Notes: generated by a model from the sequence alone, not told the origin. Positions 1 to 10,905 are shown, counted from the first letter of the stretch. The stretch: DNA of 22,106 nucleotides from Phallusia fumigata (GCA_008931825.1 QXVZ01007564.1:3246-25351), one strand, 5' to 3'. Numbers and translations: made by a program.

Positions 1-363
1 TTCCAACTCTTTTGCAATCTTTGGGTAAATATCATCACGACCAAAGTCAACAACTATTTGCTTTGTTTCGACGTTGTATTCTTCAGCAATATTTGTAGCA
101 ACTCTTCCTACTTTCTCATCATTCCTACCAATAACTACAACGTTTTGACCAAGGGCGGCTAATTGTTTGACAAAAGCGAGCCCGATTCCATCTGTACCTC
201 CAGTGACAACTGACCATTTTCCATATTTGTGAAAGTCAGGATATTTTCCCAGACAGTAGACGTATATGAAGTTCCAACATCCCCACAGAAACTTCAGTAA
301 AACACAAGCTACCATCAGTTGCGCAAAGCTTTGAATCCAAGAAATATTTTCCAAAACTGCCAT
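1..363 (-). CDS. 17-beta-HSD 3/12-type short-chain dehydrogenase, copy 1 (3' part outside window)
   Basis: An open frame of 121 codons starts at the ATG at 363-361 on the minus strand and runs off the left edge, so only the N-terminal half is present. A hydrophobic N-terminal stretch (about residues 10-38) fits the membrane anchor of this family. The Rossmann cofactor motif TGGTDGIG lies at residues 54-61, and VVVIGRNDEK follows at about 75-84, as in NADP(H)-binding SDRs. Family members reduce 17-keto steroids or 3-oxoacyl-CoA in fatty-acid elongation at the ER; the substrate here is unknown. It is a close paralogue of copy 2 (both share WGCWNFIYVYCLGKYPDFHK) and less close to copy 3. No intron is seen. 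The catalytic Asn, Ser, Tyr and Lys lie beyond the edge, so activity cannot be judged. Confidence 0.9.
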   Translation of the reverse strand, partial: MAVLENISWIQSFAQLMVACVLLKFLWGCWNFIYVYCLGKYPDFHKYGKWSVVTGGTDGIGLAFVKQLAALGQNVVVIGRNDEKVGRVATNIAEEYNVETKQIVVDFGRDDIYPKIAKELE

Positions 364-2456
364 CAGCAGACCAGAGATTGTTTAGCAGAAATAAGTGGAA
401 ATCCTGGGAAAAAAGTGTGAAACCTAATTGCGAGCTTCTCTTAAAGGTAAAGTAAATTAAACCGACTTATAAAGGTCATTTATGGGACACTCCAATAAGA
501 AAGGTTAACACAAATTACGTTTAAAACTTCACTTTCATTTGAACATAACCGACTATATTTTTTGCTTATTTTCTACAACTATATGTAGGCGAGTACAAGT
601 GTGCGTAACGTCAGCTGATAATAAACATAAACACTATAGGACAGTTAACAAACCATGATTACAAAGTCACTCCCAAGCTGAAAGTTTAAGCTTTGCAAGT
701 TGCCGCAGCCAACAGACTCGAAAACAACAGCACAACGGAAACACGTCAAACCAACTTAAACGTGTAATGTCATTCTTCCATTTCTATTTTTAGATTGCTG
801 CTATCATGCATTTAAATATGTGCAAGGCCAATTTCATGTGGCGCTTTTACCAAGTTGTCGATTTAGGAAAGTTCTCTGCAAAATGATTTTTGGTGTTGTT
901 GCCAAATATCAGTGCAAACACTACAGCGAGCGTTAATTCAAATCCAAATGTAAACGATGTATATTTTGCCTCAAATCGTCAATACCTACAATGCCTAAGT
1001 GAATCGGTAAATGCTTACTAAGCGTCACGTGTTACGTGCTGACAAAGTGTCCCTTGCTGCTGTCCGATAGTGCTTTTTCTCGATGCCAGTTTCAAAGGTT
1101 TATTGCTTTAAAGTTGTAGCAAGACAACGACGTAGCAAACATACATTACACAGAGTACATGAACATGCTTGCCTAAAACTTGAGACGAGTTACAATAACT
1201 TATCAGAGAATTTGATAAGTTAAGAGGTTTAAGGTTAAAAAGATAGTGTTTGCTAGGAAAATTATTGACGTTTTTTTATAGTCACCGGTTGAATCAATGA
1301 CACTACAACGATTATATGGGAAGGATAGGCCTCACTGTTGGTGATGTTTGATATCGGACCTGTCAAGAACATGATTTCACAATTATCGGTTCGTAAGTCT
1401 CAGTTTGCAAAGAGGTCTATTTATACATTATGTTGTTTGCTACAATACGTTTTTTGTCACTATTACTGAAGTTGTCCCCATCATTCGCTAGGGACAAGTT
1501 TTTTTCACAATCATTGGTGGTTTGAATAAGATTGTGCAACGCTGATATGAGCAGTTATAACTCACATTTTTTTTATAGATTCCACGGCCCTTTTTTGCCC
1601 CTACGTGCCGGCGCCCATGGGTTCAGGAATTTGGATCATGATTTGCCAGCAGAGTTGCCTTGGCATACAACACATTGATCTTCCGCTACATATCACTTAT
1701 ATGTGCCGTATAGGAATCGATGCTACATTACATTTGCTGTATTTGTTTTGTGGCTGGACAATTTACTAACGAACTCCTTGTTAAACCCATCGGGGTGTGT
1801 ATTCTGTAAGTTTTAGCCAGTTTCATTTAACGTGGTAAAATGCGTATTAAAAAAACGGTTATATTTTAAAACTTTTGAACGTTATTTTGGGCGCAGCGTA
1901 ACCAAGTCAAAGAAGGGTCCATCTTTACTGTTTTGGTTTGTAGCAATTTCCACCACCCATATTTGCAATCCAATATTATATACCGTGTGTATCTTTCCCA
2001 ACAAAAACCCAATATGTAGAACTAGATTAATATTACAAAGTTTCAAAGAATAAGATTTACTGCAAACACTGCACAGCTGAAAATTGAACTCTAAAACAAA
2101 TGCTACATGATAAAACACAGCATAAAAAAATTAAATTTTAAAACATAATTGGATGAAACAAAATGTCATTTAACACACAATAATGATAAAACGTTTGGAA
2201 AATTAATCTAAAAATTAACAGTTTAACATTGAAACATACATACTGACATGAGGAATGATGTCTATGATAAGTTTGCATGTAACACACAGTAAAATGCCTA
2301 AACAAAACAGTGTATAAAATGCACAATCACAATATTAGATCAATTAAAGTTACATATGAAACAAAACGACTAATTTCATGGGACGAGTAGGCAAATGTGC
2401 CCCCCCCCCTCCTCAAACCAAATTCCATTGGGGAAAAATGCCCTCGGTTGCTAAGG
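364..2456. other. Spacer between SDR copies 1 and 2, no gene recognised
   Basis: About 2.1 kb upstream of copy 1 and downstream of copy 2. I see only short accidental open frames with no recognisable protein motif. It is AT-rich. A run of ten C lies at 2400-2409, just past the stop of copy 2. The promoter of copy 1 should lie in the right-hand neighbourhood of position 364, but I see no convincing TATA box. No clear AATAAA follows copy 2 on the minus strand. Confidence 0.6.
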
Positions 2457-3256
2457 TTAACGGGCTTTAGCGGCAGACTGGCTCCGTTTCAAATTTGCCT
2501 CCCTTGCCTTTGAGAATAAACTATTCAAACGACGAGTCATCCAGGTCTCAGGTACGGCTTCAAGCAGCTTGCCTTGTAGACAGTGGGAGAGACATCCAAA
2601 CGATCTCCGGCATCTTCCGATGGTTTTCAGGGCAGAGCTGACGAAGTGGTCGGGAGTTGGAACGAAAAAACTTGGATTGCGCATTTTTGACAACTTGGTT
2701 GTAACAAACGCGGGCATTATGCACTGAGTAATAATACCTTTGTCTGAATACTCGGCATGCATACACTTTGAGAAGCAATCCAAAAACCGCTTTGTCGAGG
2801 AATACAATGACAAATAAGGAGTNAATCTAGAAACTTGTTCAGGTTTTCAAAACCAACACCAACATTGTTAATCAATGTACCAACATCAAGGCCCTTCAAT
2901 TCCGCAGCAATTTTAGAGTATATATTACTATCTGCAAAATCCACAACAATTTGTTCAGTTTTTACTTGATACTTTTCTGAGACCTCAGTAGCAACTGTTC
3001 TTACTTTCTCATCATTCCTACCAATAACTACAACATTTTGACCAAGGGCAGCTAATTTTCTGACATAAGCGAGACCGATTCCGTCTGTACCTCCAGTGAC
3101 AATTGACCATTTTCCATATTTGTGAAAGTCAGGATATTTTCCAAGGCAGTAGACGTATATAAAATTCCAACATCCCCACAAAATCTTGAGCAAAATACAG
3201 GAAAAGATGATCTGTGAAAAAGTCTGAAAGCAGGCACAATCGGCAAACAAAGCCAT
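2457..3256 (-). CDS. 17-beta-HSD 3/12-type short-chain dehydrogenase, copy 2 (interrupted by assembly gap)
   Basis: The ATG is at 3256-3254 and the TAA at 2459-2457. The first 144 codons run to KFLD just before the N at 2823. The frame resumes directly after the N at TPYLSLYSSTK and runs 121 codons to the stop. Aligned to copy 3, about 49 residues (copy 3 residues 143-191) are missing, so the N stands for about 146 nt and the apparent frameshift is an assembly effect. With them the protein would be about 314 residues, normal for the family. Visible motifs are an N-terminal hydrophobic segment, TGGTDGIG (54-61), the NNVG strand motif, and YSSTK (YxxxK) after the gap. The catalytic Asn and Ser fall in the gap. 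The protein ends AAKAR, with no clear dilysine ER signal. The upstream context ACAATGG is a good start. Probably an ER-membrane oxidoreductase; substrate unknown. Confidence 0.87.
2823..2823. other. Assembly gap (single N) inside SDR copy 2
   Basis: One N separates two open frames that align to residues 1-142 and 192-312 of copy 3. The implied missing length is about 146 nt, so the single N is not a one-base ambiguity. Confidence 0.8.
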
Positions 3257-3398
3257 TGTATATTAGGGTTTTTAGAGTTAGATAAAAGAGCCAAAATCTG
3301 AAACACATCACACAAAATCAGAATTTTTTAGATATAAAGTTAAAATATACCAGGACTAAAATAAATACAACTGTTTCAAGCCAATTGATTTTGTAGGG

Positions 3399-3634
3399 CA
3401 GGGGTTGGCAACCCCTGGCATGCAAGGTGATCATTCATGGCACACCTAGTTAAAGTGACCATATTTATTGGTAAGGTCATTGCAACTGCAGCAACAAGCT
3501 TCAGAGTGCATGTATTCCTACTAAACACAGAAACAAAAAACAGTGACATCATCAAAGTGGCAAACAAGGTCATTAACACTTCGACATAATTTGTAAACTG
3601 GCAAAATGTGTGCACACAAGTTTACCAACCACTG
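3399..3634. mobile_element. hAT-type MITE between SDR copies 2 and 3
   Basis: A 236-bp element with imperfect terminal inverted repeats. The left end is CAGGGGTTGGCAACC and the reverse complement of the right end is CAGTGGTTGGTAAAC. Flanking 8-mers ttgtaggg (3391-3398) and ttctagag (3635-3642) match at 6 of 8 positions, as expected for an aged hAT 8-bp target duplication. It has no coding capacity. It lies between copy 2's upstream region and copy 3's 3' end. Confidence 0.65.
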
Positions 3635-3905
3635 TTCTAGAGCATGTCAGCCAATTTGAAATAATATGTCACCATACACAAACAAACTAAACTACTACTT
3701 GCTTGTTTTTTAGTATGCAAAAATAGACGCAGATGTAACATTGCATTTAAAAGCACAGCAACGGTGTGAATTATTATATCTAACCCAATACTGCATAAAT
3801 TTGAAAGTAAACATACAAATTGCTGCAAAAACAGGACATATTTTGCTCCTAAATCAAGGTATACAACTAATTTATAATTACAATCAACATCAGTCTTGTT
3901 ATTTT

Positions 3906-4844
3906 TTACTTTCCTTTTGCAGCCTGTTCTCTCTTTTTAAGGGATTTTGCTCTAATTCCCAAAGACATTCGCCTTGCAGCCCACAAAAACAAACCTTCAG
4001 GAATAACTTCGAACAGCTTCCCTTGTATGGCATGGGCGAAGTAACCATAGGATCTTCGGGAGCTGCCGATGGTCTTGAGGGTGGAACTGACAAAATTATC
4101 TGGAGTTGGAACAAAAAAGCTTGGCCGACGAATTTTTGACATCTTGGTGGTGACATAAAGCGGCACGATGCTCTGAACAATAATTCCTTTGTCACCATAC
4201 TCACTGTCTATGCACTTTGAAAAGCAATCGACAAACTGCTTTGAAGCAGAGTAAAGTGACAGCAAGGGTGTGGGTTGGATTGCAGAACCCGAAGATAGGT
4301 TCAATATAATACCTCTTTTCTTTGCAACCATCCCTGGCATCACCAGTTGAATCATTTTTACAACAGAATTTACATTGACCGCCATCATTCTCTCAATAGC
4401 ATCCGGGTTTTCAGCAAAATTTAAAAACCAATCAGGAAAGTCATAGGAAATGCCAACATTGTTAATTAAGGAACCAACATCAAGACCATTTATTTCCGCA
4501 CCAATTTTTTCATAAATATCGGTTTTAGAAAAATCCACAGCAATTTCCTTTGTTTCAACATTGTACTTTTCTCTAATTTCCTTGGCAACGGAGCTTAACT
4601 TTTCAGCATTTCTACTAATCAAGACAATGTTTTGACCCTTTGCAGCCAACTTCTTGGCAAATGAAAGTCCAATACCATCAGTTCCTCCCGTGACAATGGA
4701 CCATTTTCCATACTTGTTGAAGTCTGGGGCTTTTCCAAGAAAGTAGACAGAGATAAAATTCCAGCACCCCCATAGAAAGTTCAATATCACACATACTGCG
4801 ATGACTTCAGATACAGTTTGGAAACAACAGCAACTGGTCACCAT
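3906..4844 (-). CDS. 17-beta-HSD 3/12-type short-chain dehydrogenase, copy 3 (complete, intronless)
   Basis: Single open frame of 312 codons with start context CACAAAATGG, the full length for the family. A hydrophobic N-terminal segment (about 10-36) is the likely ER-membrane anchor. SDR signatures appear in order: TGGTDGIG (52-59, cofactor binding), SRNAEK (77-82), NNVG (128-131), catalytic Asn157 in NVNS, Ser185 in LNLSSGS, and Tyr198 and Lys202 in YSASK. All four catalytic residues are present, so it should be an active NADP(H)-dependent oxidoreductase. The VPxxVTTKMS stretch after the active site is typical of the steroid dehydrogenase / 3-oxoacyl-CoA reductase branch. The C-terminus is Lys-rich but ends AAKGK rather than a canonical KKxx. 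Sequence alone cannot decide between steroid and very-long-chain acyl-CoA substrates. Vertebrate relatives have many introns and this has none. Confidence 0.95.
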   Translation of the reverse strand: MVTSCCCFQTVSEVIAVCVILNFLWGCWNFISVYFLGKAPDFNKYGKWSIVTGGTDGIGLSFAKKLAAKGQNIVLISRNAEKLSSVAKEIREKYNVETKEIAVDFSKTDIYEKIGAEINGLDVGSLINNVGISYDFPDWFLNFAENPDAIERMMAVNVNSVVKMIQLVMPGMVAKKRGIILNLSSGSAIQPTPLLSLYSASKQFVDCFSKCIDSEYGDKGIIVQSIVPLYVTTKMSKIRRPSFFVPTPDNFVSSTLKTIGSSRRSYGYFAHAIQGKLFEVIPEGLFLWAARRMSLGIRAKSLKKREQAAKGK

Positions 4845-5240
4845 TTTGTGTTGTTTTTTGTTATTTAAGTATGTTTTAAATGTTCAACTCTATACCTGAT
4901 GTACATAAAAAGTGCAAACTTTATTCAAAAACTAAAACTCTATGTACTGAAGTGAGCTATTGACCAATATGTATGTTTCTGGAAATGACACTTTGTTGTG
5001 AACATTCCTATTATCATTATTATGTTCTTACCCTGACAACCCCTGTTTTAGATTGCCAGGGACAATGCCTTCATGATTCAGTAATATAATAAACCTGTTT
5101 ACTGTTAAGGCCCAGTGAACATTGCATCTTTAGCAACTAAAGAACAGGTAAAAAAATAATTAAGGTAACTGATAACAAAAATGGTAACACAGCAAGTTGA
5201 TTTGAAAAATTGATTTGAAGATTTTTGAAAAAACACCGTT
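4769..5240. repeat. Near-identical duplicated block, unit 1 (start of SDR copy 3 plus upstream DNA)
   Basis: This stretch holds the first 25 codons of copy 3, its 5' untranslated DNA and upstream spacer. It matches 5242-5746 throughout, with scattered substitutions and short indels. Shared landmarks are the tcaatatcacacatactgc coding segment, the tatacctgatgtacataaa segment, the ccctgacaacccctgtttta segment and the aacctgtt/aactgataac segment. It ends exactly at the N at 5241. Confidence 0.85.
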
Positions 5241-5241
5241 N
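5241..5241. other. Assembly gap (single N) at the duplication junction
   Basis: The N sits exactly between the end of duplicated unit 1 and the beginning of unit 2, in the middle of an SDR coding segment. This marks a contig join, not a base ambiguity. Confidence 0.8.
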
Positions 5242-5317
5242 CCCATAGAAAGTTCAATATCACACATACTGCAATGACTTCAGATACAGTTTGGAAACAG
5301 CAGCAACTGGTCACCAT
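5242..5317 (-). pseudogene. 5' fragment of an SDR gene (allele or extra copy of copy 3), truncated at the gap
   Basis: Twenty-five codons from the ATG at 5317-5315 encode the same first 25 residues as copy 3 (MVTSCCCFQT to NFLW), with only two synonymous base differences. The frame is then cut by the N at 5241, and what follows is spacer, not the rest of the gene. It is either the start of a fourth gene whose body is missing from the assembly or, more simply, the second allele of copy 3 left in the assembly. Called a fragment because no complete product can be read here. Confidence 0.7.
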
Positions 5318-5746
5318 TTTGTTATTTAAGTATGCTCTAAATGTTAAACTCTATACCTGATGTACATAAAAAATGTAAACTTTATTCAAAAACTAAAACT
5401 CTATGTACTAAAGTATTGCCCAATATGTATGCTTTTGTTCCATTTGCTGATAAATAACAGTGCACTCTGCGGTAAATACTGTAAATGATACTTATGAACA
5501 TTCCTGTTGTCATTATCATGTTCTTACCCTGACAACCCCTGTTTTAGATTGCCAGGGACTATGCCTTTGTGATTCAGTAATATAATAAACCTGTTAACTG
5601 TGAACATTGCATCTTTAGCAACAAAGAACAGGTAAAAAAATAAATAAGGTAACTGATAACACAAAAGGTAACACAGCAAGTTATTACACAATTAATTATT
5701 ATTAATATTTAAGGACAAATTTGAAGATTTATGAAAAAGCAGCGTT
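5242..5746. repeat. Near-identical duplicated block, unit 2
   Basis: Second copy of 4769-5240, in the same orientation. It is slightly longer because of small insertions, such as the ttattacacaattaattatt stretch near 5680-5700 that unit 1 lacks. It lacks about 12 nt just 5' of the SDR start that unit 1 has. Similarity ends near 5746 at the gcgtt that matches unit 1's last bases before the N. Confidence 0.85.
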
Positions 5747-7683
5747 ATCAAGTCAAAGCTGCACCTTACAACGTTAGAATACTTGGACTATTTTGTTAAG
5801 AGTACATGGACTTTGAACCGTACCGGCTGTTTTTTACAGAAGCGTGACTCACACGCCTTCTGGACCAAAATCCACAGAGAACATATGGAAAGACTTTCAA
5901 AAAACTTTGTTGAGTTGAGTTTATTTCGCTTGGTGAAACAAAACGTAGCGAAACAATTGCACTAAATCAATCACCAGGCCGGAAATAGCTGCGCAACGTT
6001 AGAACGTTATGAGGCGCAAAAAAGTGAACGGCACAATTGGTGGGTCAAGGTTGAACGCGCTGCAGCTAGGGCTTACATCGGAGGGTGAGTTTGGCGCAGG
6101 ATGAGAAAACACGACTGGGGGTAACGTTGGTGGGACCAGCCGAGGGGGCCTAATTAGAATCTAACCACCCGAGCTAGGGAAAGAGGGTGGGGTTCGATAG
6201 GAAAACAAACCACCGAAAGAAACCCTGTCGGTTAGTTTCAGGCGCCGGAAGGAAGAACACACAGAAAAAAGCCTACATGAATATTAGTGCACGCTGGACT
6301 AATGTTGAGTTTGGTAAAATATTCATCTATTACGCTTAGCCAGTATCCAGTACGCAGGGTAATTAGGGAAATTTAGACGCAATTAAGAAGGTCGATAAGA
6401 AGTAAACAAAAACAAAATTAAACTAAAAAAGGAAAGTAACGAAACGGGGAAAACAAACAAAAAACACGTGGAAGATAAAGTGACGGCATGGAGTCGATCG
6501 ATGTCAGCTTCTTAGACAGTTGATCTCCCTGTAAAACATATAGACAAACGGCAGCAAATCAGTCACAAGACTAACCCATCACACAAGAAGTGTTGTGCAG
6601 CTTGTGTAAATTAATCTATCATCTATAAATTAAAGCAGGTGCATCGAGATGGAAAAAATTCATTTTTTGTTGTGCATCTTACACGTGTACAAAACAGCCA
6701 CAACATTTTCAATTTTATCCATTACCACCCTGTTCCTTTACTCACCAGATTACCTATGGGTGGCATAAACATACCGGTTTAGGCCTTTCGTGTAGAAAGT
6801 TCTGCATTTTACAAATGATTTCTATGAAAATTATTACGCATGTCATCAATCACGTGATCATTTGGACGGATTTTCAAAGTGGTTAGGTTCGGTGCAAATT
6901 CAAAGTTTGGACATGACTTTTTATCTTAAAACATCATCCATAGCTCGAAGATACTTTACCTAAGGTCCAAGGTATGTAACACTTCAATGTTAATACAAAA
7001 AGTTGTCATATTCAGTAAACGTTTACCTATTACTGTTTTGTATTGTCTGCTTGCTACATGTCGCCAAGCAGTTGTGCAAAAATAAGCAGCCATGTTAACA
7101 CTTGTTGCGTAACAAAGACGCAGCTGGGGAGATCGCATGTTACCAAATAGCTATTTTTTGTGTGAGGCTGTTTAGAAAACGTGCCTATATGTGTTATTAG
7201 GTTGGCTAAAGTCGGTAAAAAAACAAAAGGAGTTTAAAAACAATATGCGTATTCGTGCAGTGAACAAAGGTTGAAAGTTTGTTTTGTTTTTGCTGCATGA
7301 TTTTTATGTTTTGCGAGTCAATATTGTTTGCCCTATATGTCCTATTTCGTTGCAATATCCTCCCTATTTTCGGAACAAGTTGACAATTACTGTTGTGGAC
7401 CTTTTGAAGTTAAGATGCCAATGCAATTTTATGAACATTATAATAAACAGTGCCTTTGTCAACAAATGTTAATTTGGCCTTGTTTGGGAGTTGCTCCGAA
7501 AAATTAAAGAGAAACACTTTAATTTGTTTAATATTAAATCCTGTGGCAAGTCAAATGTAGAGTACAAGCGGCTTGTGCAGTAGCGCCAGAATCAATTAGC
7601 GTATTACTCAGTAATTTAACGCATTTTGCAAGGGCGCGTTTGTGCGAGCAACGCTTTTTTACGTTGGTGAGGTTTGTCTACAG

Positions 7684-7755
7684 CAGGGGTGTGCAACCTT
7701 TTGTACTGAAGGGACAAATACAATCAACCAGATTATACCGCGGGCTGCACGATAA
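7684..7755. mobile_element. hAT-like terminal fragment
   Basis: The start CAGGGGTGTGCAACC followed by cgcgggctgcacg is characteristic of one end of hAT elements. No matching right terminus is seen, so this looks like a truncated or decayed copy; the right boundary is approximate. Confidence 0.45.
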
Positions 7756-7835
7756 TTTATGATAAATTTGCTTTGTTTTACTGCATGTCAATAACGCCCC
7801 AGGGTCTTTCGCCACCCCGCTGCTCAAAGAGCGCG

Positions 7836-7862
7836 AAAAAAATAAACTAAACTAAACTAAGC
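7836..7862. repeat. Short (TAAAC)n-like tandem repeat
   Basis: A poly-A run followed by repeated taaac units (aataaactaaactaaacta). It could be the tail of a decayed retroposon whose body is no longer recognisable, or a plain microsatellite. Confidence 0.55.
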
Positions 7863-8070
7863 TAGTTTTAGAAAAAATAGGAGAAAGATCATTCCGTTTA
7901 CAATGGAAAGAAAGAGTAAAACGTTGTTCGCTTTATTTTCCTACTTCACTTGTGTCGGTTGCGCGACCGCATAATATCAATTAGCGGGCCGAACATTTTT
8001 ACAAAACGAAAACACGGGAACGAGTAAAATCATGAAGTTTGCAAACGCGATATAAACAGAATCCTACTTT

Positions 8071-8109
8071 GGATTCGGATAGTTTAGGATTCGAATCCTC
8101 CGGATTCGG
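8071..8109. repeat. Palindromic GGATTCG cluster
   Basis: The perfect 14-bp palindrome AGGATTCGAATCCT (8086-8099) is flanked on both sides by GGATTCGG (8071-8078 and 8102-8109). Function unknown; possibly the remnant of a transposon end. Confidence 0.4.
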
Positions 8110-8833
8110 TATTCTAAAATGTCCAACACTACAACTGTGATATTAAGCGTGTTTTCTAAGTTCTTTTTACTTGTGCGTCGAATATCCAACCCACTTCATC
8201 GCTGGTGCGTCCAAAGATCAATCAATAAATTTATGAATCACTGATAGCGGATGATAATTCCTACTTACAGCAGCAGTTTACCAAATTCTCCGCGTGGCGT
8301 TGCTAACTAAATGGCTGTGAATTGCATCGTGATCTCACATGGTTATGTCGTGGAGGCACCCGCCCGAACAAATAACATTTCCTGCTATACTCGTTTCGGA
8401 GAATTGATGTCGTTAAGGGATTTTTCCTGTCGCGTCTTAATTGTCGAGTTTCAGACGCCGCGATGCCCTTGGCAACAGAGTTTTGTGACTCACAAAAATT
8501 TGACCTTGCTCAGTGGAATCTCGCAAACGTAAAATCCTCCCACGTGACCTTTTCACGAGATAGTTTTGAGGATTTTTCGACGCCAAAGGCGATTCAAGCT
8601 CCAACTGATGCAAGCGCCTTAATCCTATAGAGTTTGGTTGCGCAATCTGGTTAAAAACTGTATGATGACTCAGCGTTTCTATTGCGTCTGTGTTTAGTTG
8701 TCATGTTTTTGATTTCTAAGAGACTTGGGGCGCGTTTTAAAAAAAATCCTTTCAAATTCAAGATAAACGTATATATTATGTATAGAAAAAGTCCCCTAAA
8801 ATAAAATCAGGTGTTTTGTCACTCGGTGTAGGC

Positions 8834-9018
8834 CGGTGGTTTCCGAACGGGTAGGAATACCTTTGGGGGGAGAATTTTTAGGGGAGGAATTTCAACTTTT
8901 TAGTTAAGTTTTTTTATGATAACTAATAACTGTAAAACTTCTTGTTTAATTGGGGAGAAATGAAAATTTCCAAAATATGCAAAGGGGGGAATACATCAAA
9001 CAGGGTTGGGAACCACTG
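8834..9018. mobile_element. hAT-type MITE, GTGGTTCCCAACC family
   Basis: The left end CGGTGGTTTCCGAAC and the reverse complement of the right end, CAGTGGTTCCCAACC, form imperfect inverted repeats. The interior (gggggagaatttttagggg, tagttaagtt, ggggagaaatgaaa) recurs in the intronic copies near 11733-11946 and 18044-18214. No coding capacity and no clear target duplication. Confidence 0.6.
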
Positions 9019-10897
9019 GTCTTTTCAATGTTTTATTCGTTGGTAAAGTTATTTACAAAATTATGTTGCTTCTTTGTAATTACGCACAAGTAAAAACAAC
9101 AAAAAAATTACCAAAATCCTATAAAACGTACGAATATTTCCTATCATTGTCAATTCCTTTTCAAATTCGGTAAAAGTTAAAATTTACCGAAATTGGGTAA
9201 GGAGAAACGACCTAAAAACATATCGGCTATTTCTGCATACCTTCCAGCGAATTGCTGCGTGCAGTCCAGCAAGCAAATCCAGCAAAGATTCGCAGCTATT
9301 TAAAGTTTCATTTCACCGGTCGTTTCATCTTCACTTGATTGAAGAGGCCAAATCGTTTCCTCAAAATGACGCGATACACACGTACTGACTGGTTGTTAAC
9401 CATAATTACGGAACTATTTCGCTGGTGAAGTGGGCGGCGTTTAGGCGAAATCGTGCTGGGAACGAATAAGCAGAAAACATTTGATTTTGTTTTAATTAAA
9501 GTCAAAAGCTGGAAACACCGCTAGAACGAACAAGTGCAAAAAATTGTGGAAATTTGTCATCCGAAATTAATTTCCGAAAACCAGAATTTTTACCTAACAA
9601 TCGTTTGTATATCGTGACGAATTTTTTACATTTGGTGCAAGATATGCAATAGTTTGTTTGTTGGGGTGGTGCGCGTGCTCTAGGAACTCTCGTTTTTGTA
9701 GTTTAGCTAACAACTAAAGGTAAATCAACGATTTTAACAGAACTAAATCAAGCCGTCATGTACTGCGCGCAGTGTTGTCTAATCTATTTAGTGCCGTGGC
9801 CAACAATAGCAATCCAATCTTGCCAACATCCCCATCCTATAAATCTCTGTTTCATTAATATCGCGACAGCTAGTTACTGTGAAAAAGGGCAATTTTAATT
9901 TCTCCTGATTGTTTTTTACCAAAAAATTACAACTGCTATTTAAAGATCTTGCGATCTAATAAAAATTGTTCATTACCCTTATAGGAAAAAATCACTGATA
10001 TAAAGTGACTAAATTTTGATTTCACAACGGAACGTTGCAGATAGTAAACACTAAACACGATAAATTGGAAATATTTTAACAATCGCCGTTGTTGTTTTCA
10101 AAAAATGTTAAAAACCCACGTTTTCGGCAACCTATGCTGGATGATATTTTGAACGCCAACTTTAACACGAACTCGGGGCGAGGAAGGCAATCTACAAATG
10201 CCTATTTACCACAGATTGGCAGAGTTATTTATAAAAACGTAGGTAATGATTTGGGAAAAGGTTATATTTAGTGATTTAGAGGCCAATTCAACACTTTGTT
10301 TTGGGATCGGGTCTAACTCGTACCATTGACGATGCCTAACAAACCTGTCTTTGTTTGGCGCCTGTAAAGGCAATATGGAAAGTTGCAGAATGATTGTAGT
10401 ATCCATATAGCCCAGCGGTTCAACAAAAATAAAAAAAGACTTTGAATTGTGAAAGTGCAGTGCGTAATGTTTTGGAGTTTTGGCACCACTGCATTTACCG
10501 CTACACAAACAATCTTATACGTCAGTAACGATCTTACACGCAATGTGAAAAGGTACATGTAGACATAGTGTCTATATAAGCCAGCGGTACAAAAAAATAT
10601 TGACTTTTAATTGTAAAAGTGCTTCGGTTTTCGTGTCGATTTAACGCAACACAAATCGAAACCTGGAATTTGACAACAACTTAACCCTGGTTTACAGAAA
10701 ATAATCACGACACGTTCCATAGTCAGAGTTAAGGCTTAATCGCTGCTGCACAGATGTTTTGCGTAAGCGAAGCCACCAAGTACTGGTTAATTGACGAACG
10801 TGACAAATTAATGGAGCGATATGGCGTCATTTTCTGGCTGGAGCTGGTATCGGCCCGGGGCCAGGAAATTGTAAGCTTTGGTGCCGACGACAGCATG

Positions 10898-10905
10898 TAT
10901 ATAAA
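10898..10905 (+). promoter_or_regulatory. TATA box of the TIL-domain gene
   Basis: TATATAAA at 10898-10905 lies 52 bases before the ATG at 10957. Transcription would be expected to start about 30 bases downstream, near the cattcact at 10927-10934, which fits a loose initiator. That leaves a 5' UTR of only about 30 nt. Inferred from spacing alone. Confidence 0.5.

Larger units (their letters stand above)
5747..10890. other. Intergenic region of about 5 kb, no gene recognised
   Basis: Only short open frames (at most about 80 codons) with no recognisable motif on either strand, and no splice-linked exon series that I can defend. Recognisable contents are the hAT-like pieces at 7684-7755 and 8834-9018, an A-rich tandem repeat near 7836-7862 and a small palindromic cluster at 8071-8109, all listed separately. 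The right end grades into the promoter of the TIL-domain gene. Confidence 0.55.

Noticed and set aside
1832..2118. Open frames on both strands in the spacer between SDR copies 1 and 2
   Set aside because: Short, mutually overlapping, with no motif; chance frames.
2400..2409. C10 run as a structural or regulatory element
   Set aside because: A simple homopolymer downstream of copy 2's stop, with no supporting context.
3741..4139. 132-codon plus-strand open frame opposite the 3' end of SDR copy 3
   Set aside because: Antisense shadow of a strongly supported coding region; its protein has no known motif.
5105..5317. A distinct fourth SDR gene reading through the N
   Set aside because: The sequence left of the N is spacer that also occurs in the parallel block, so the apparent continuation of the frame is an artefact of the join.
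8311..8532. 73-codon open frame in the intergenic region
   Set aside because: No recognisable domain, no flanking splice signals, isolated between transposon fragments.
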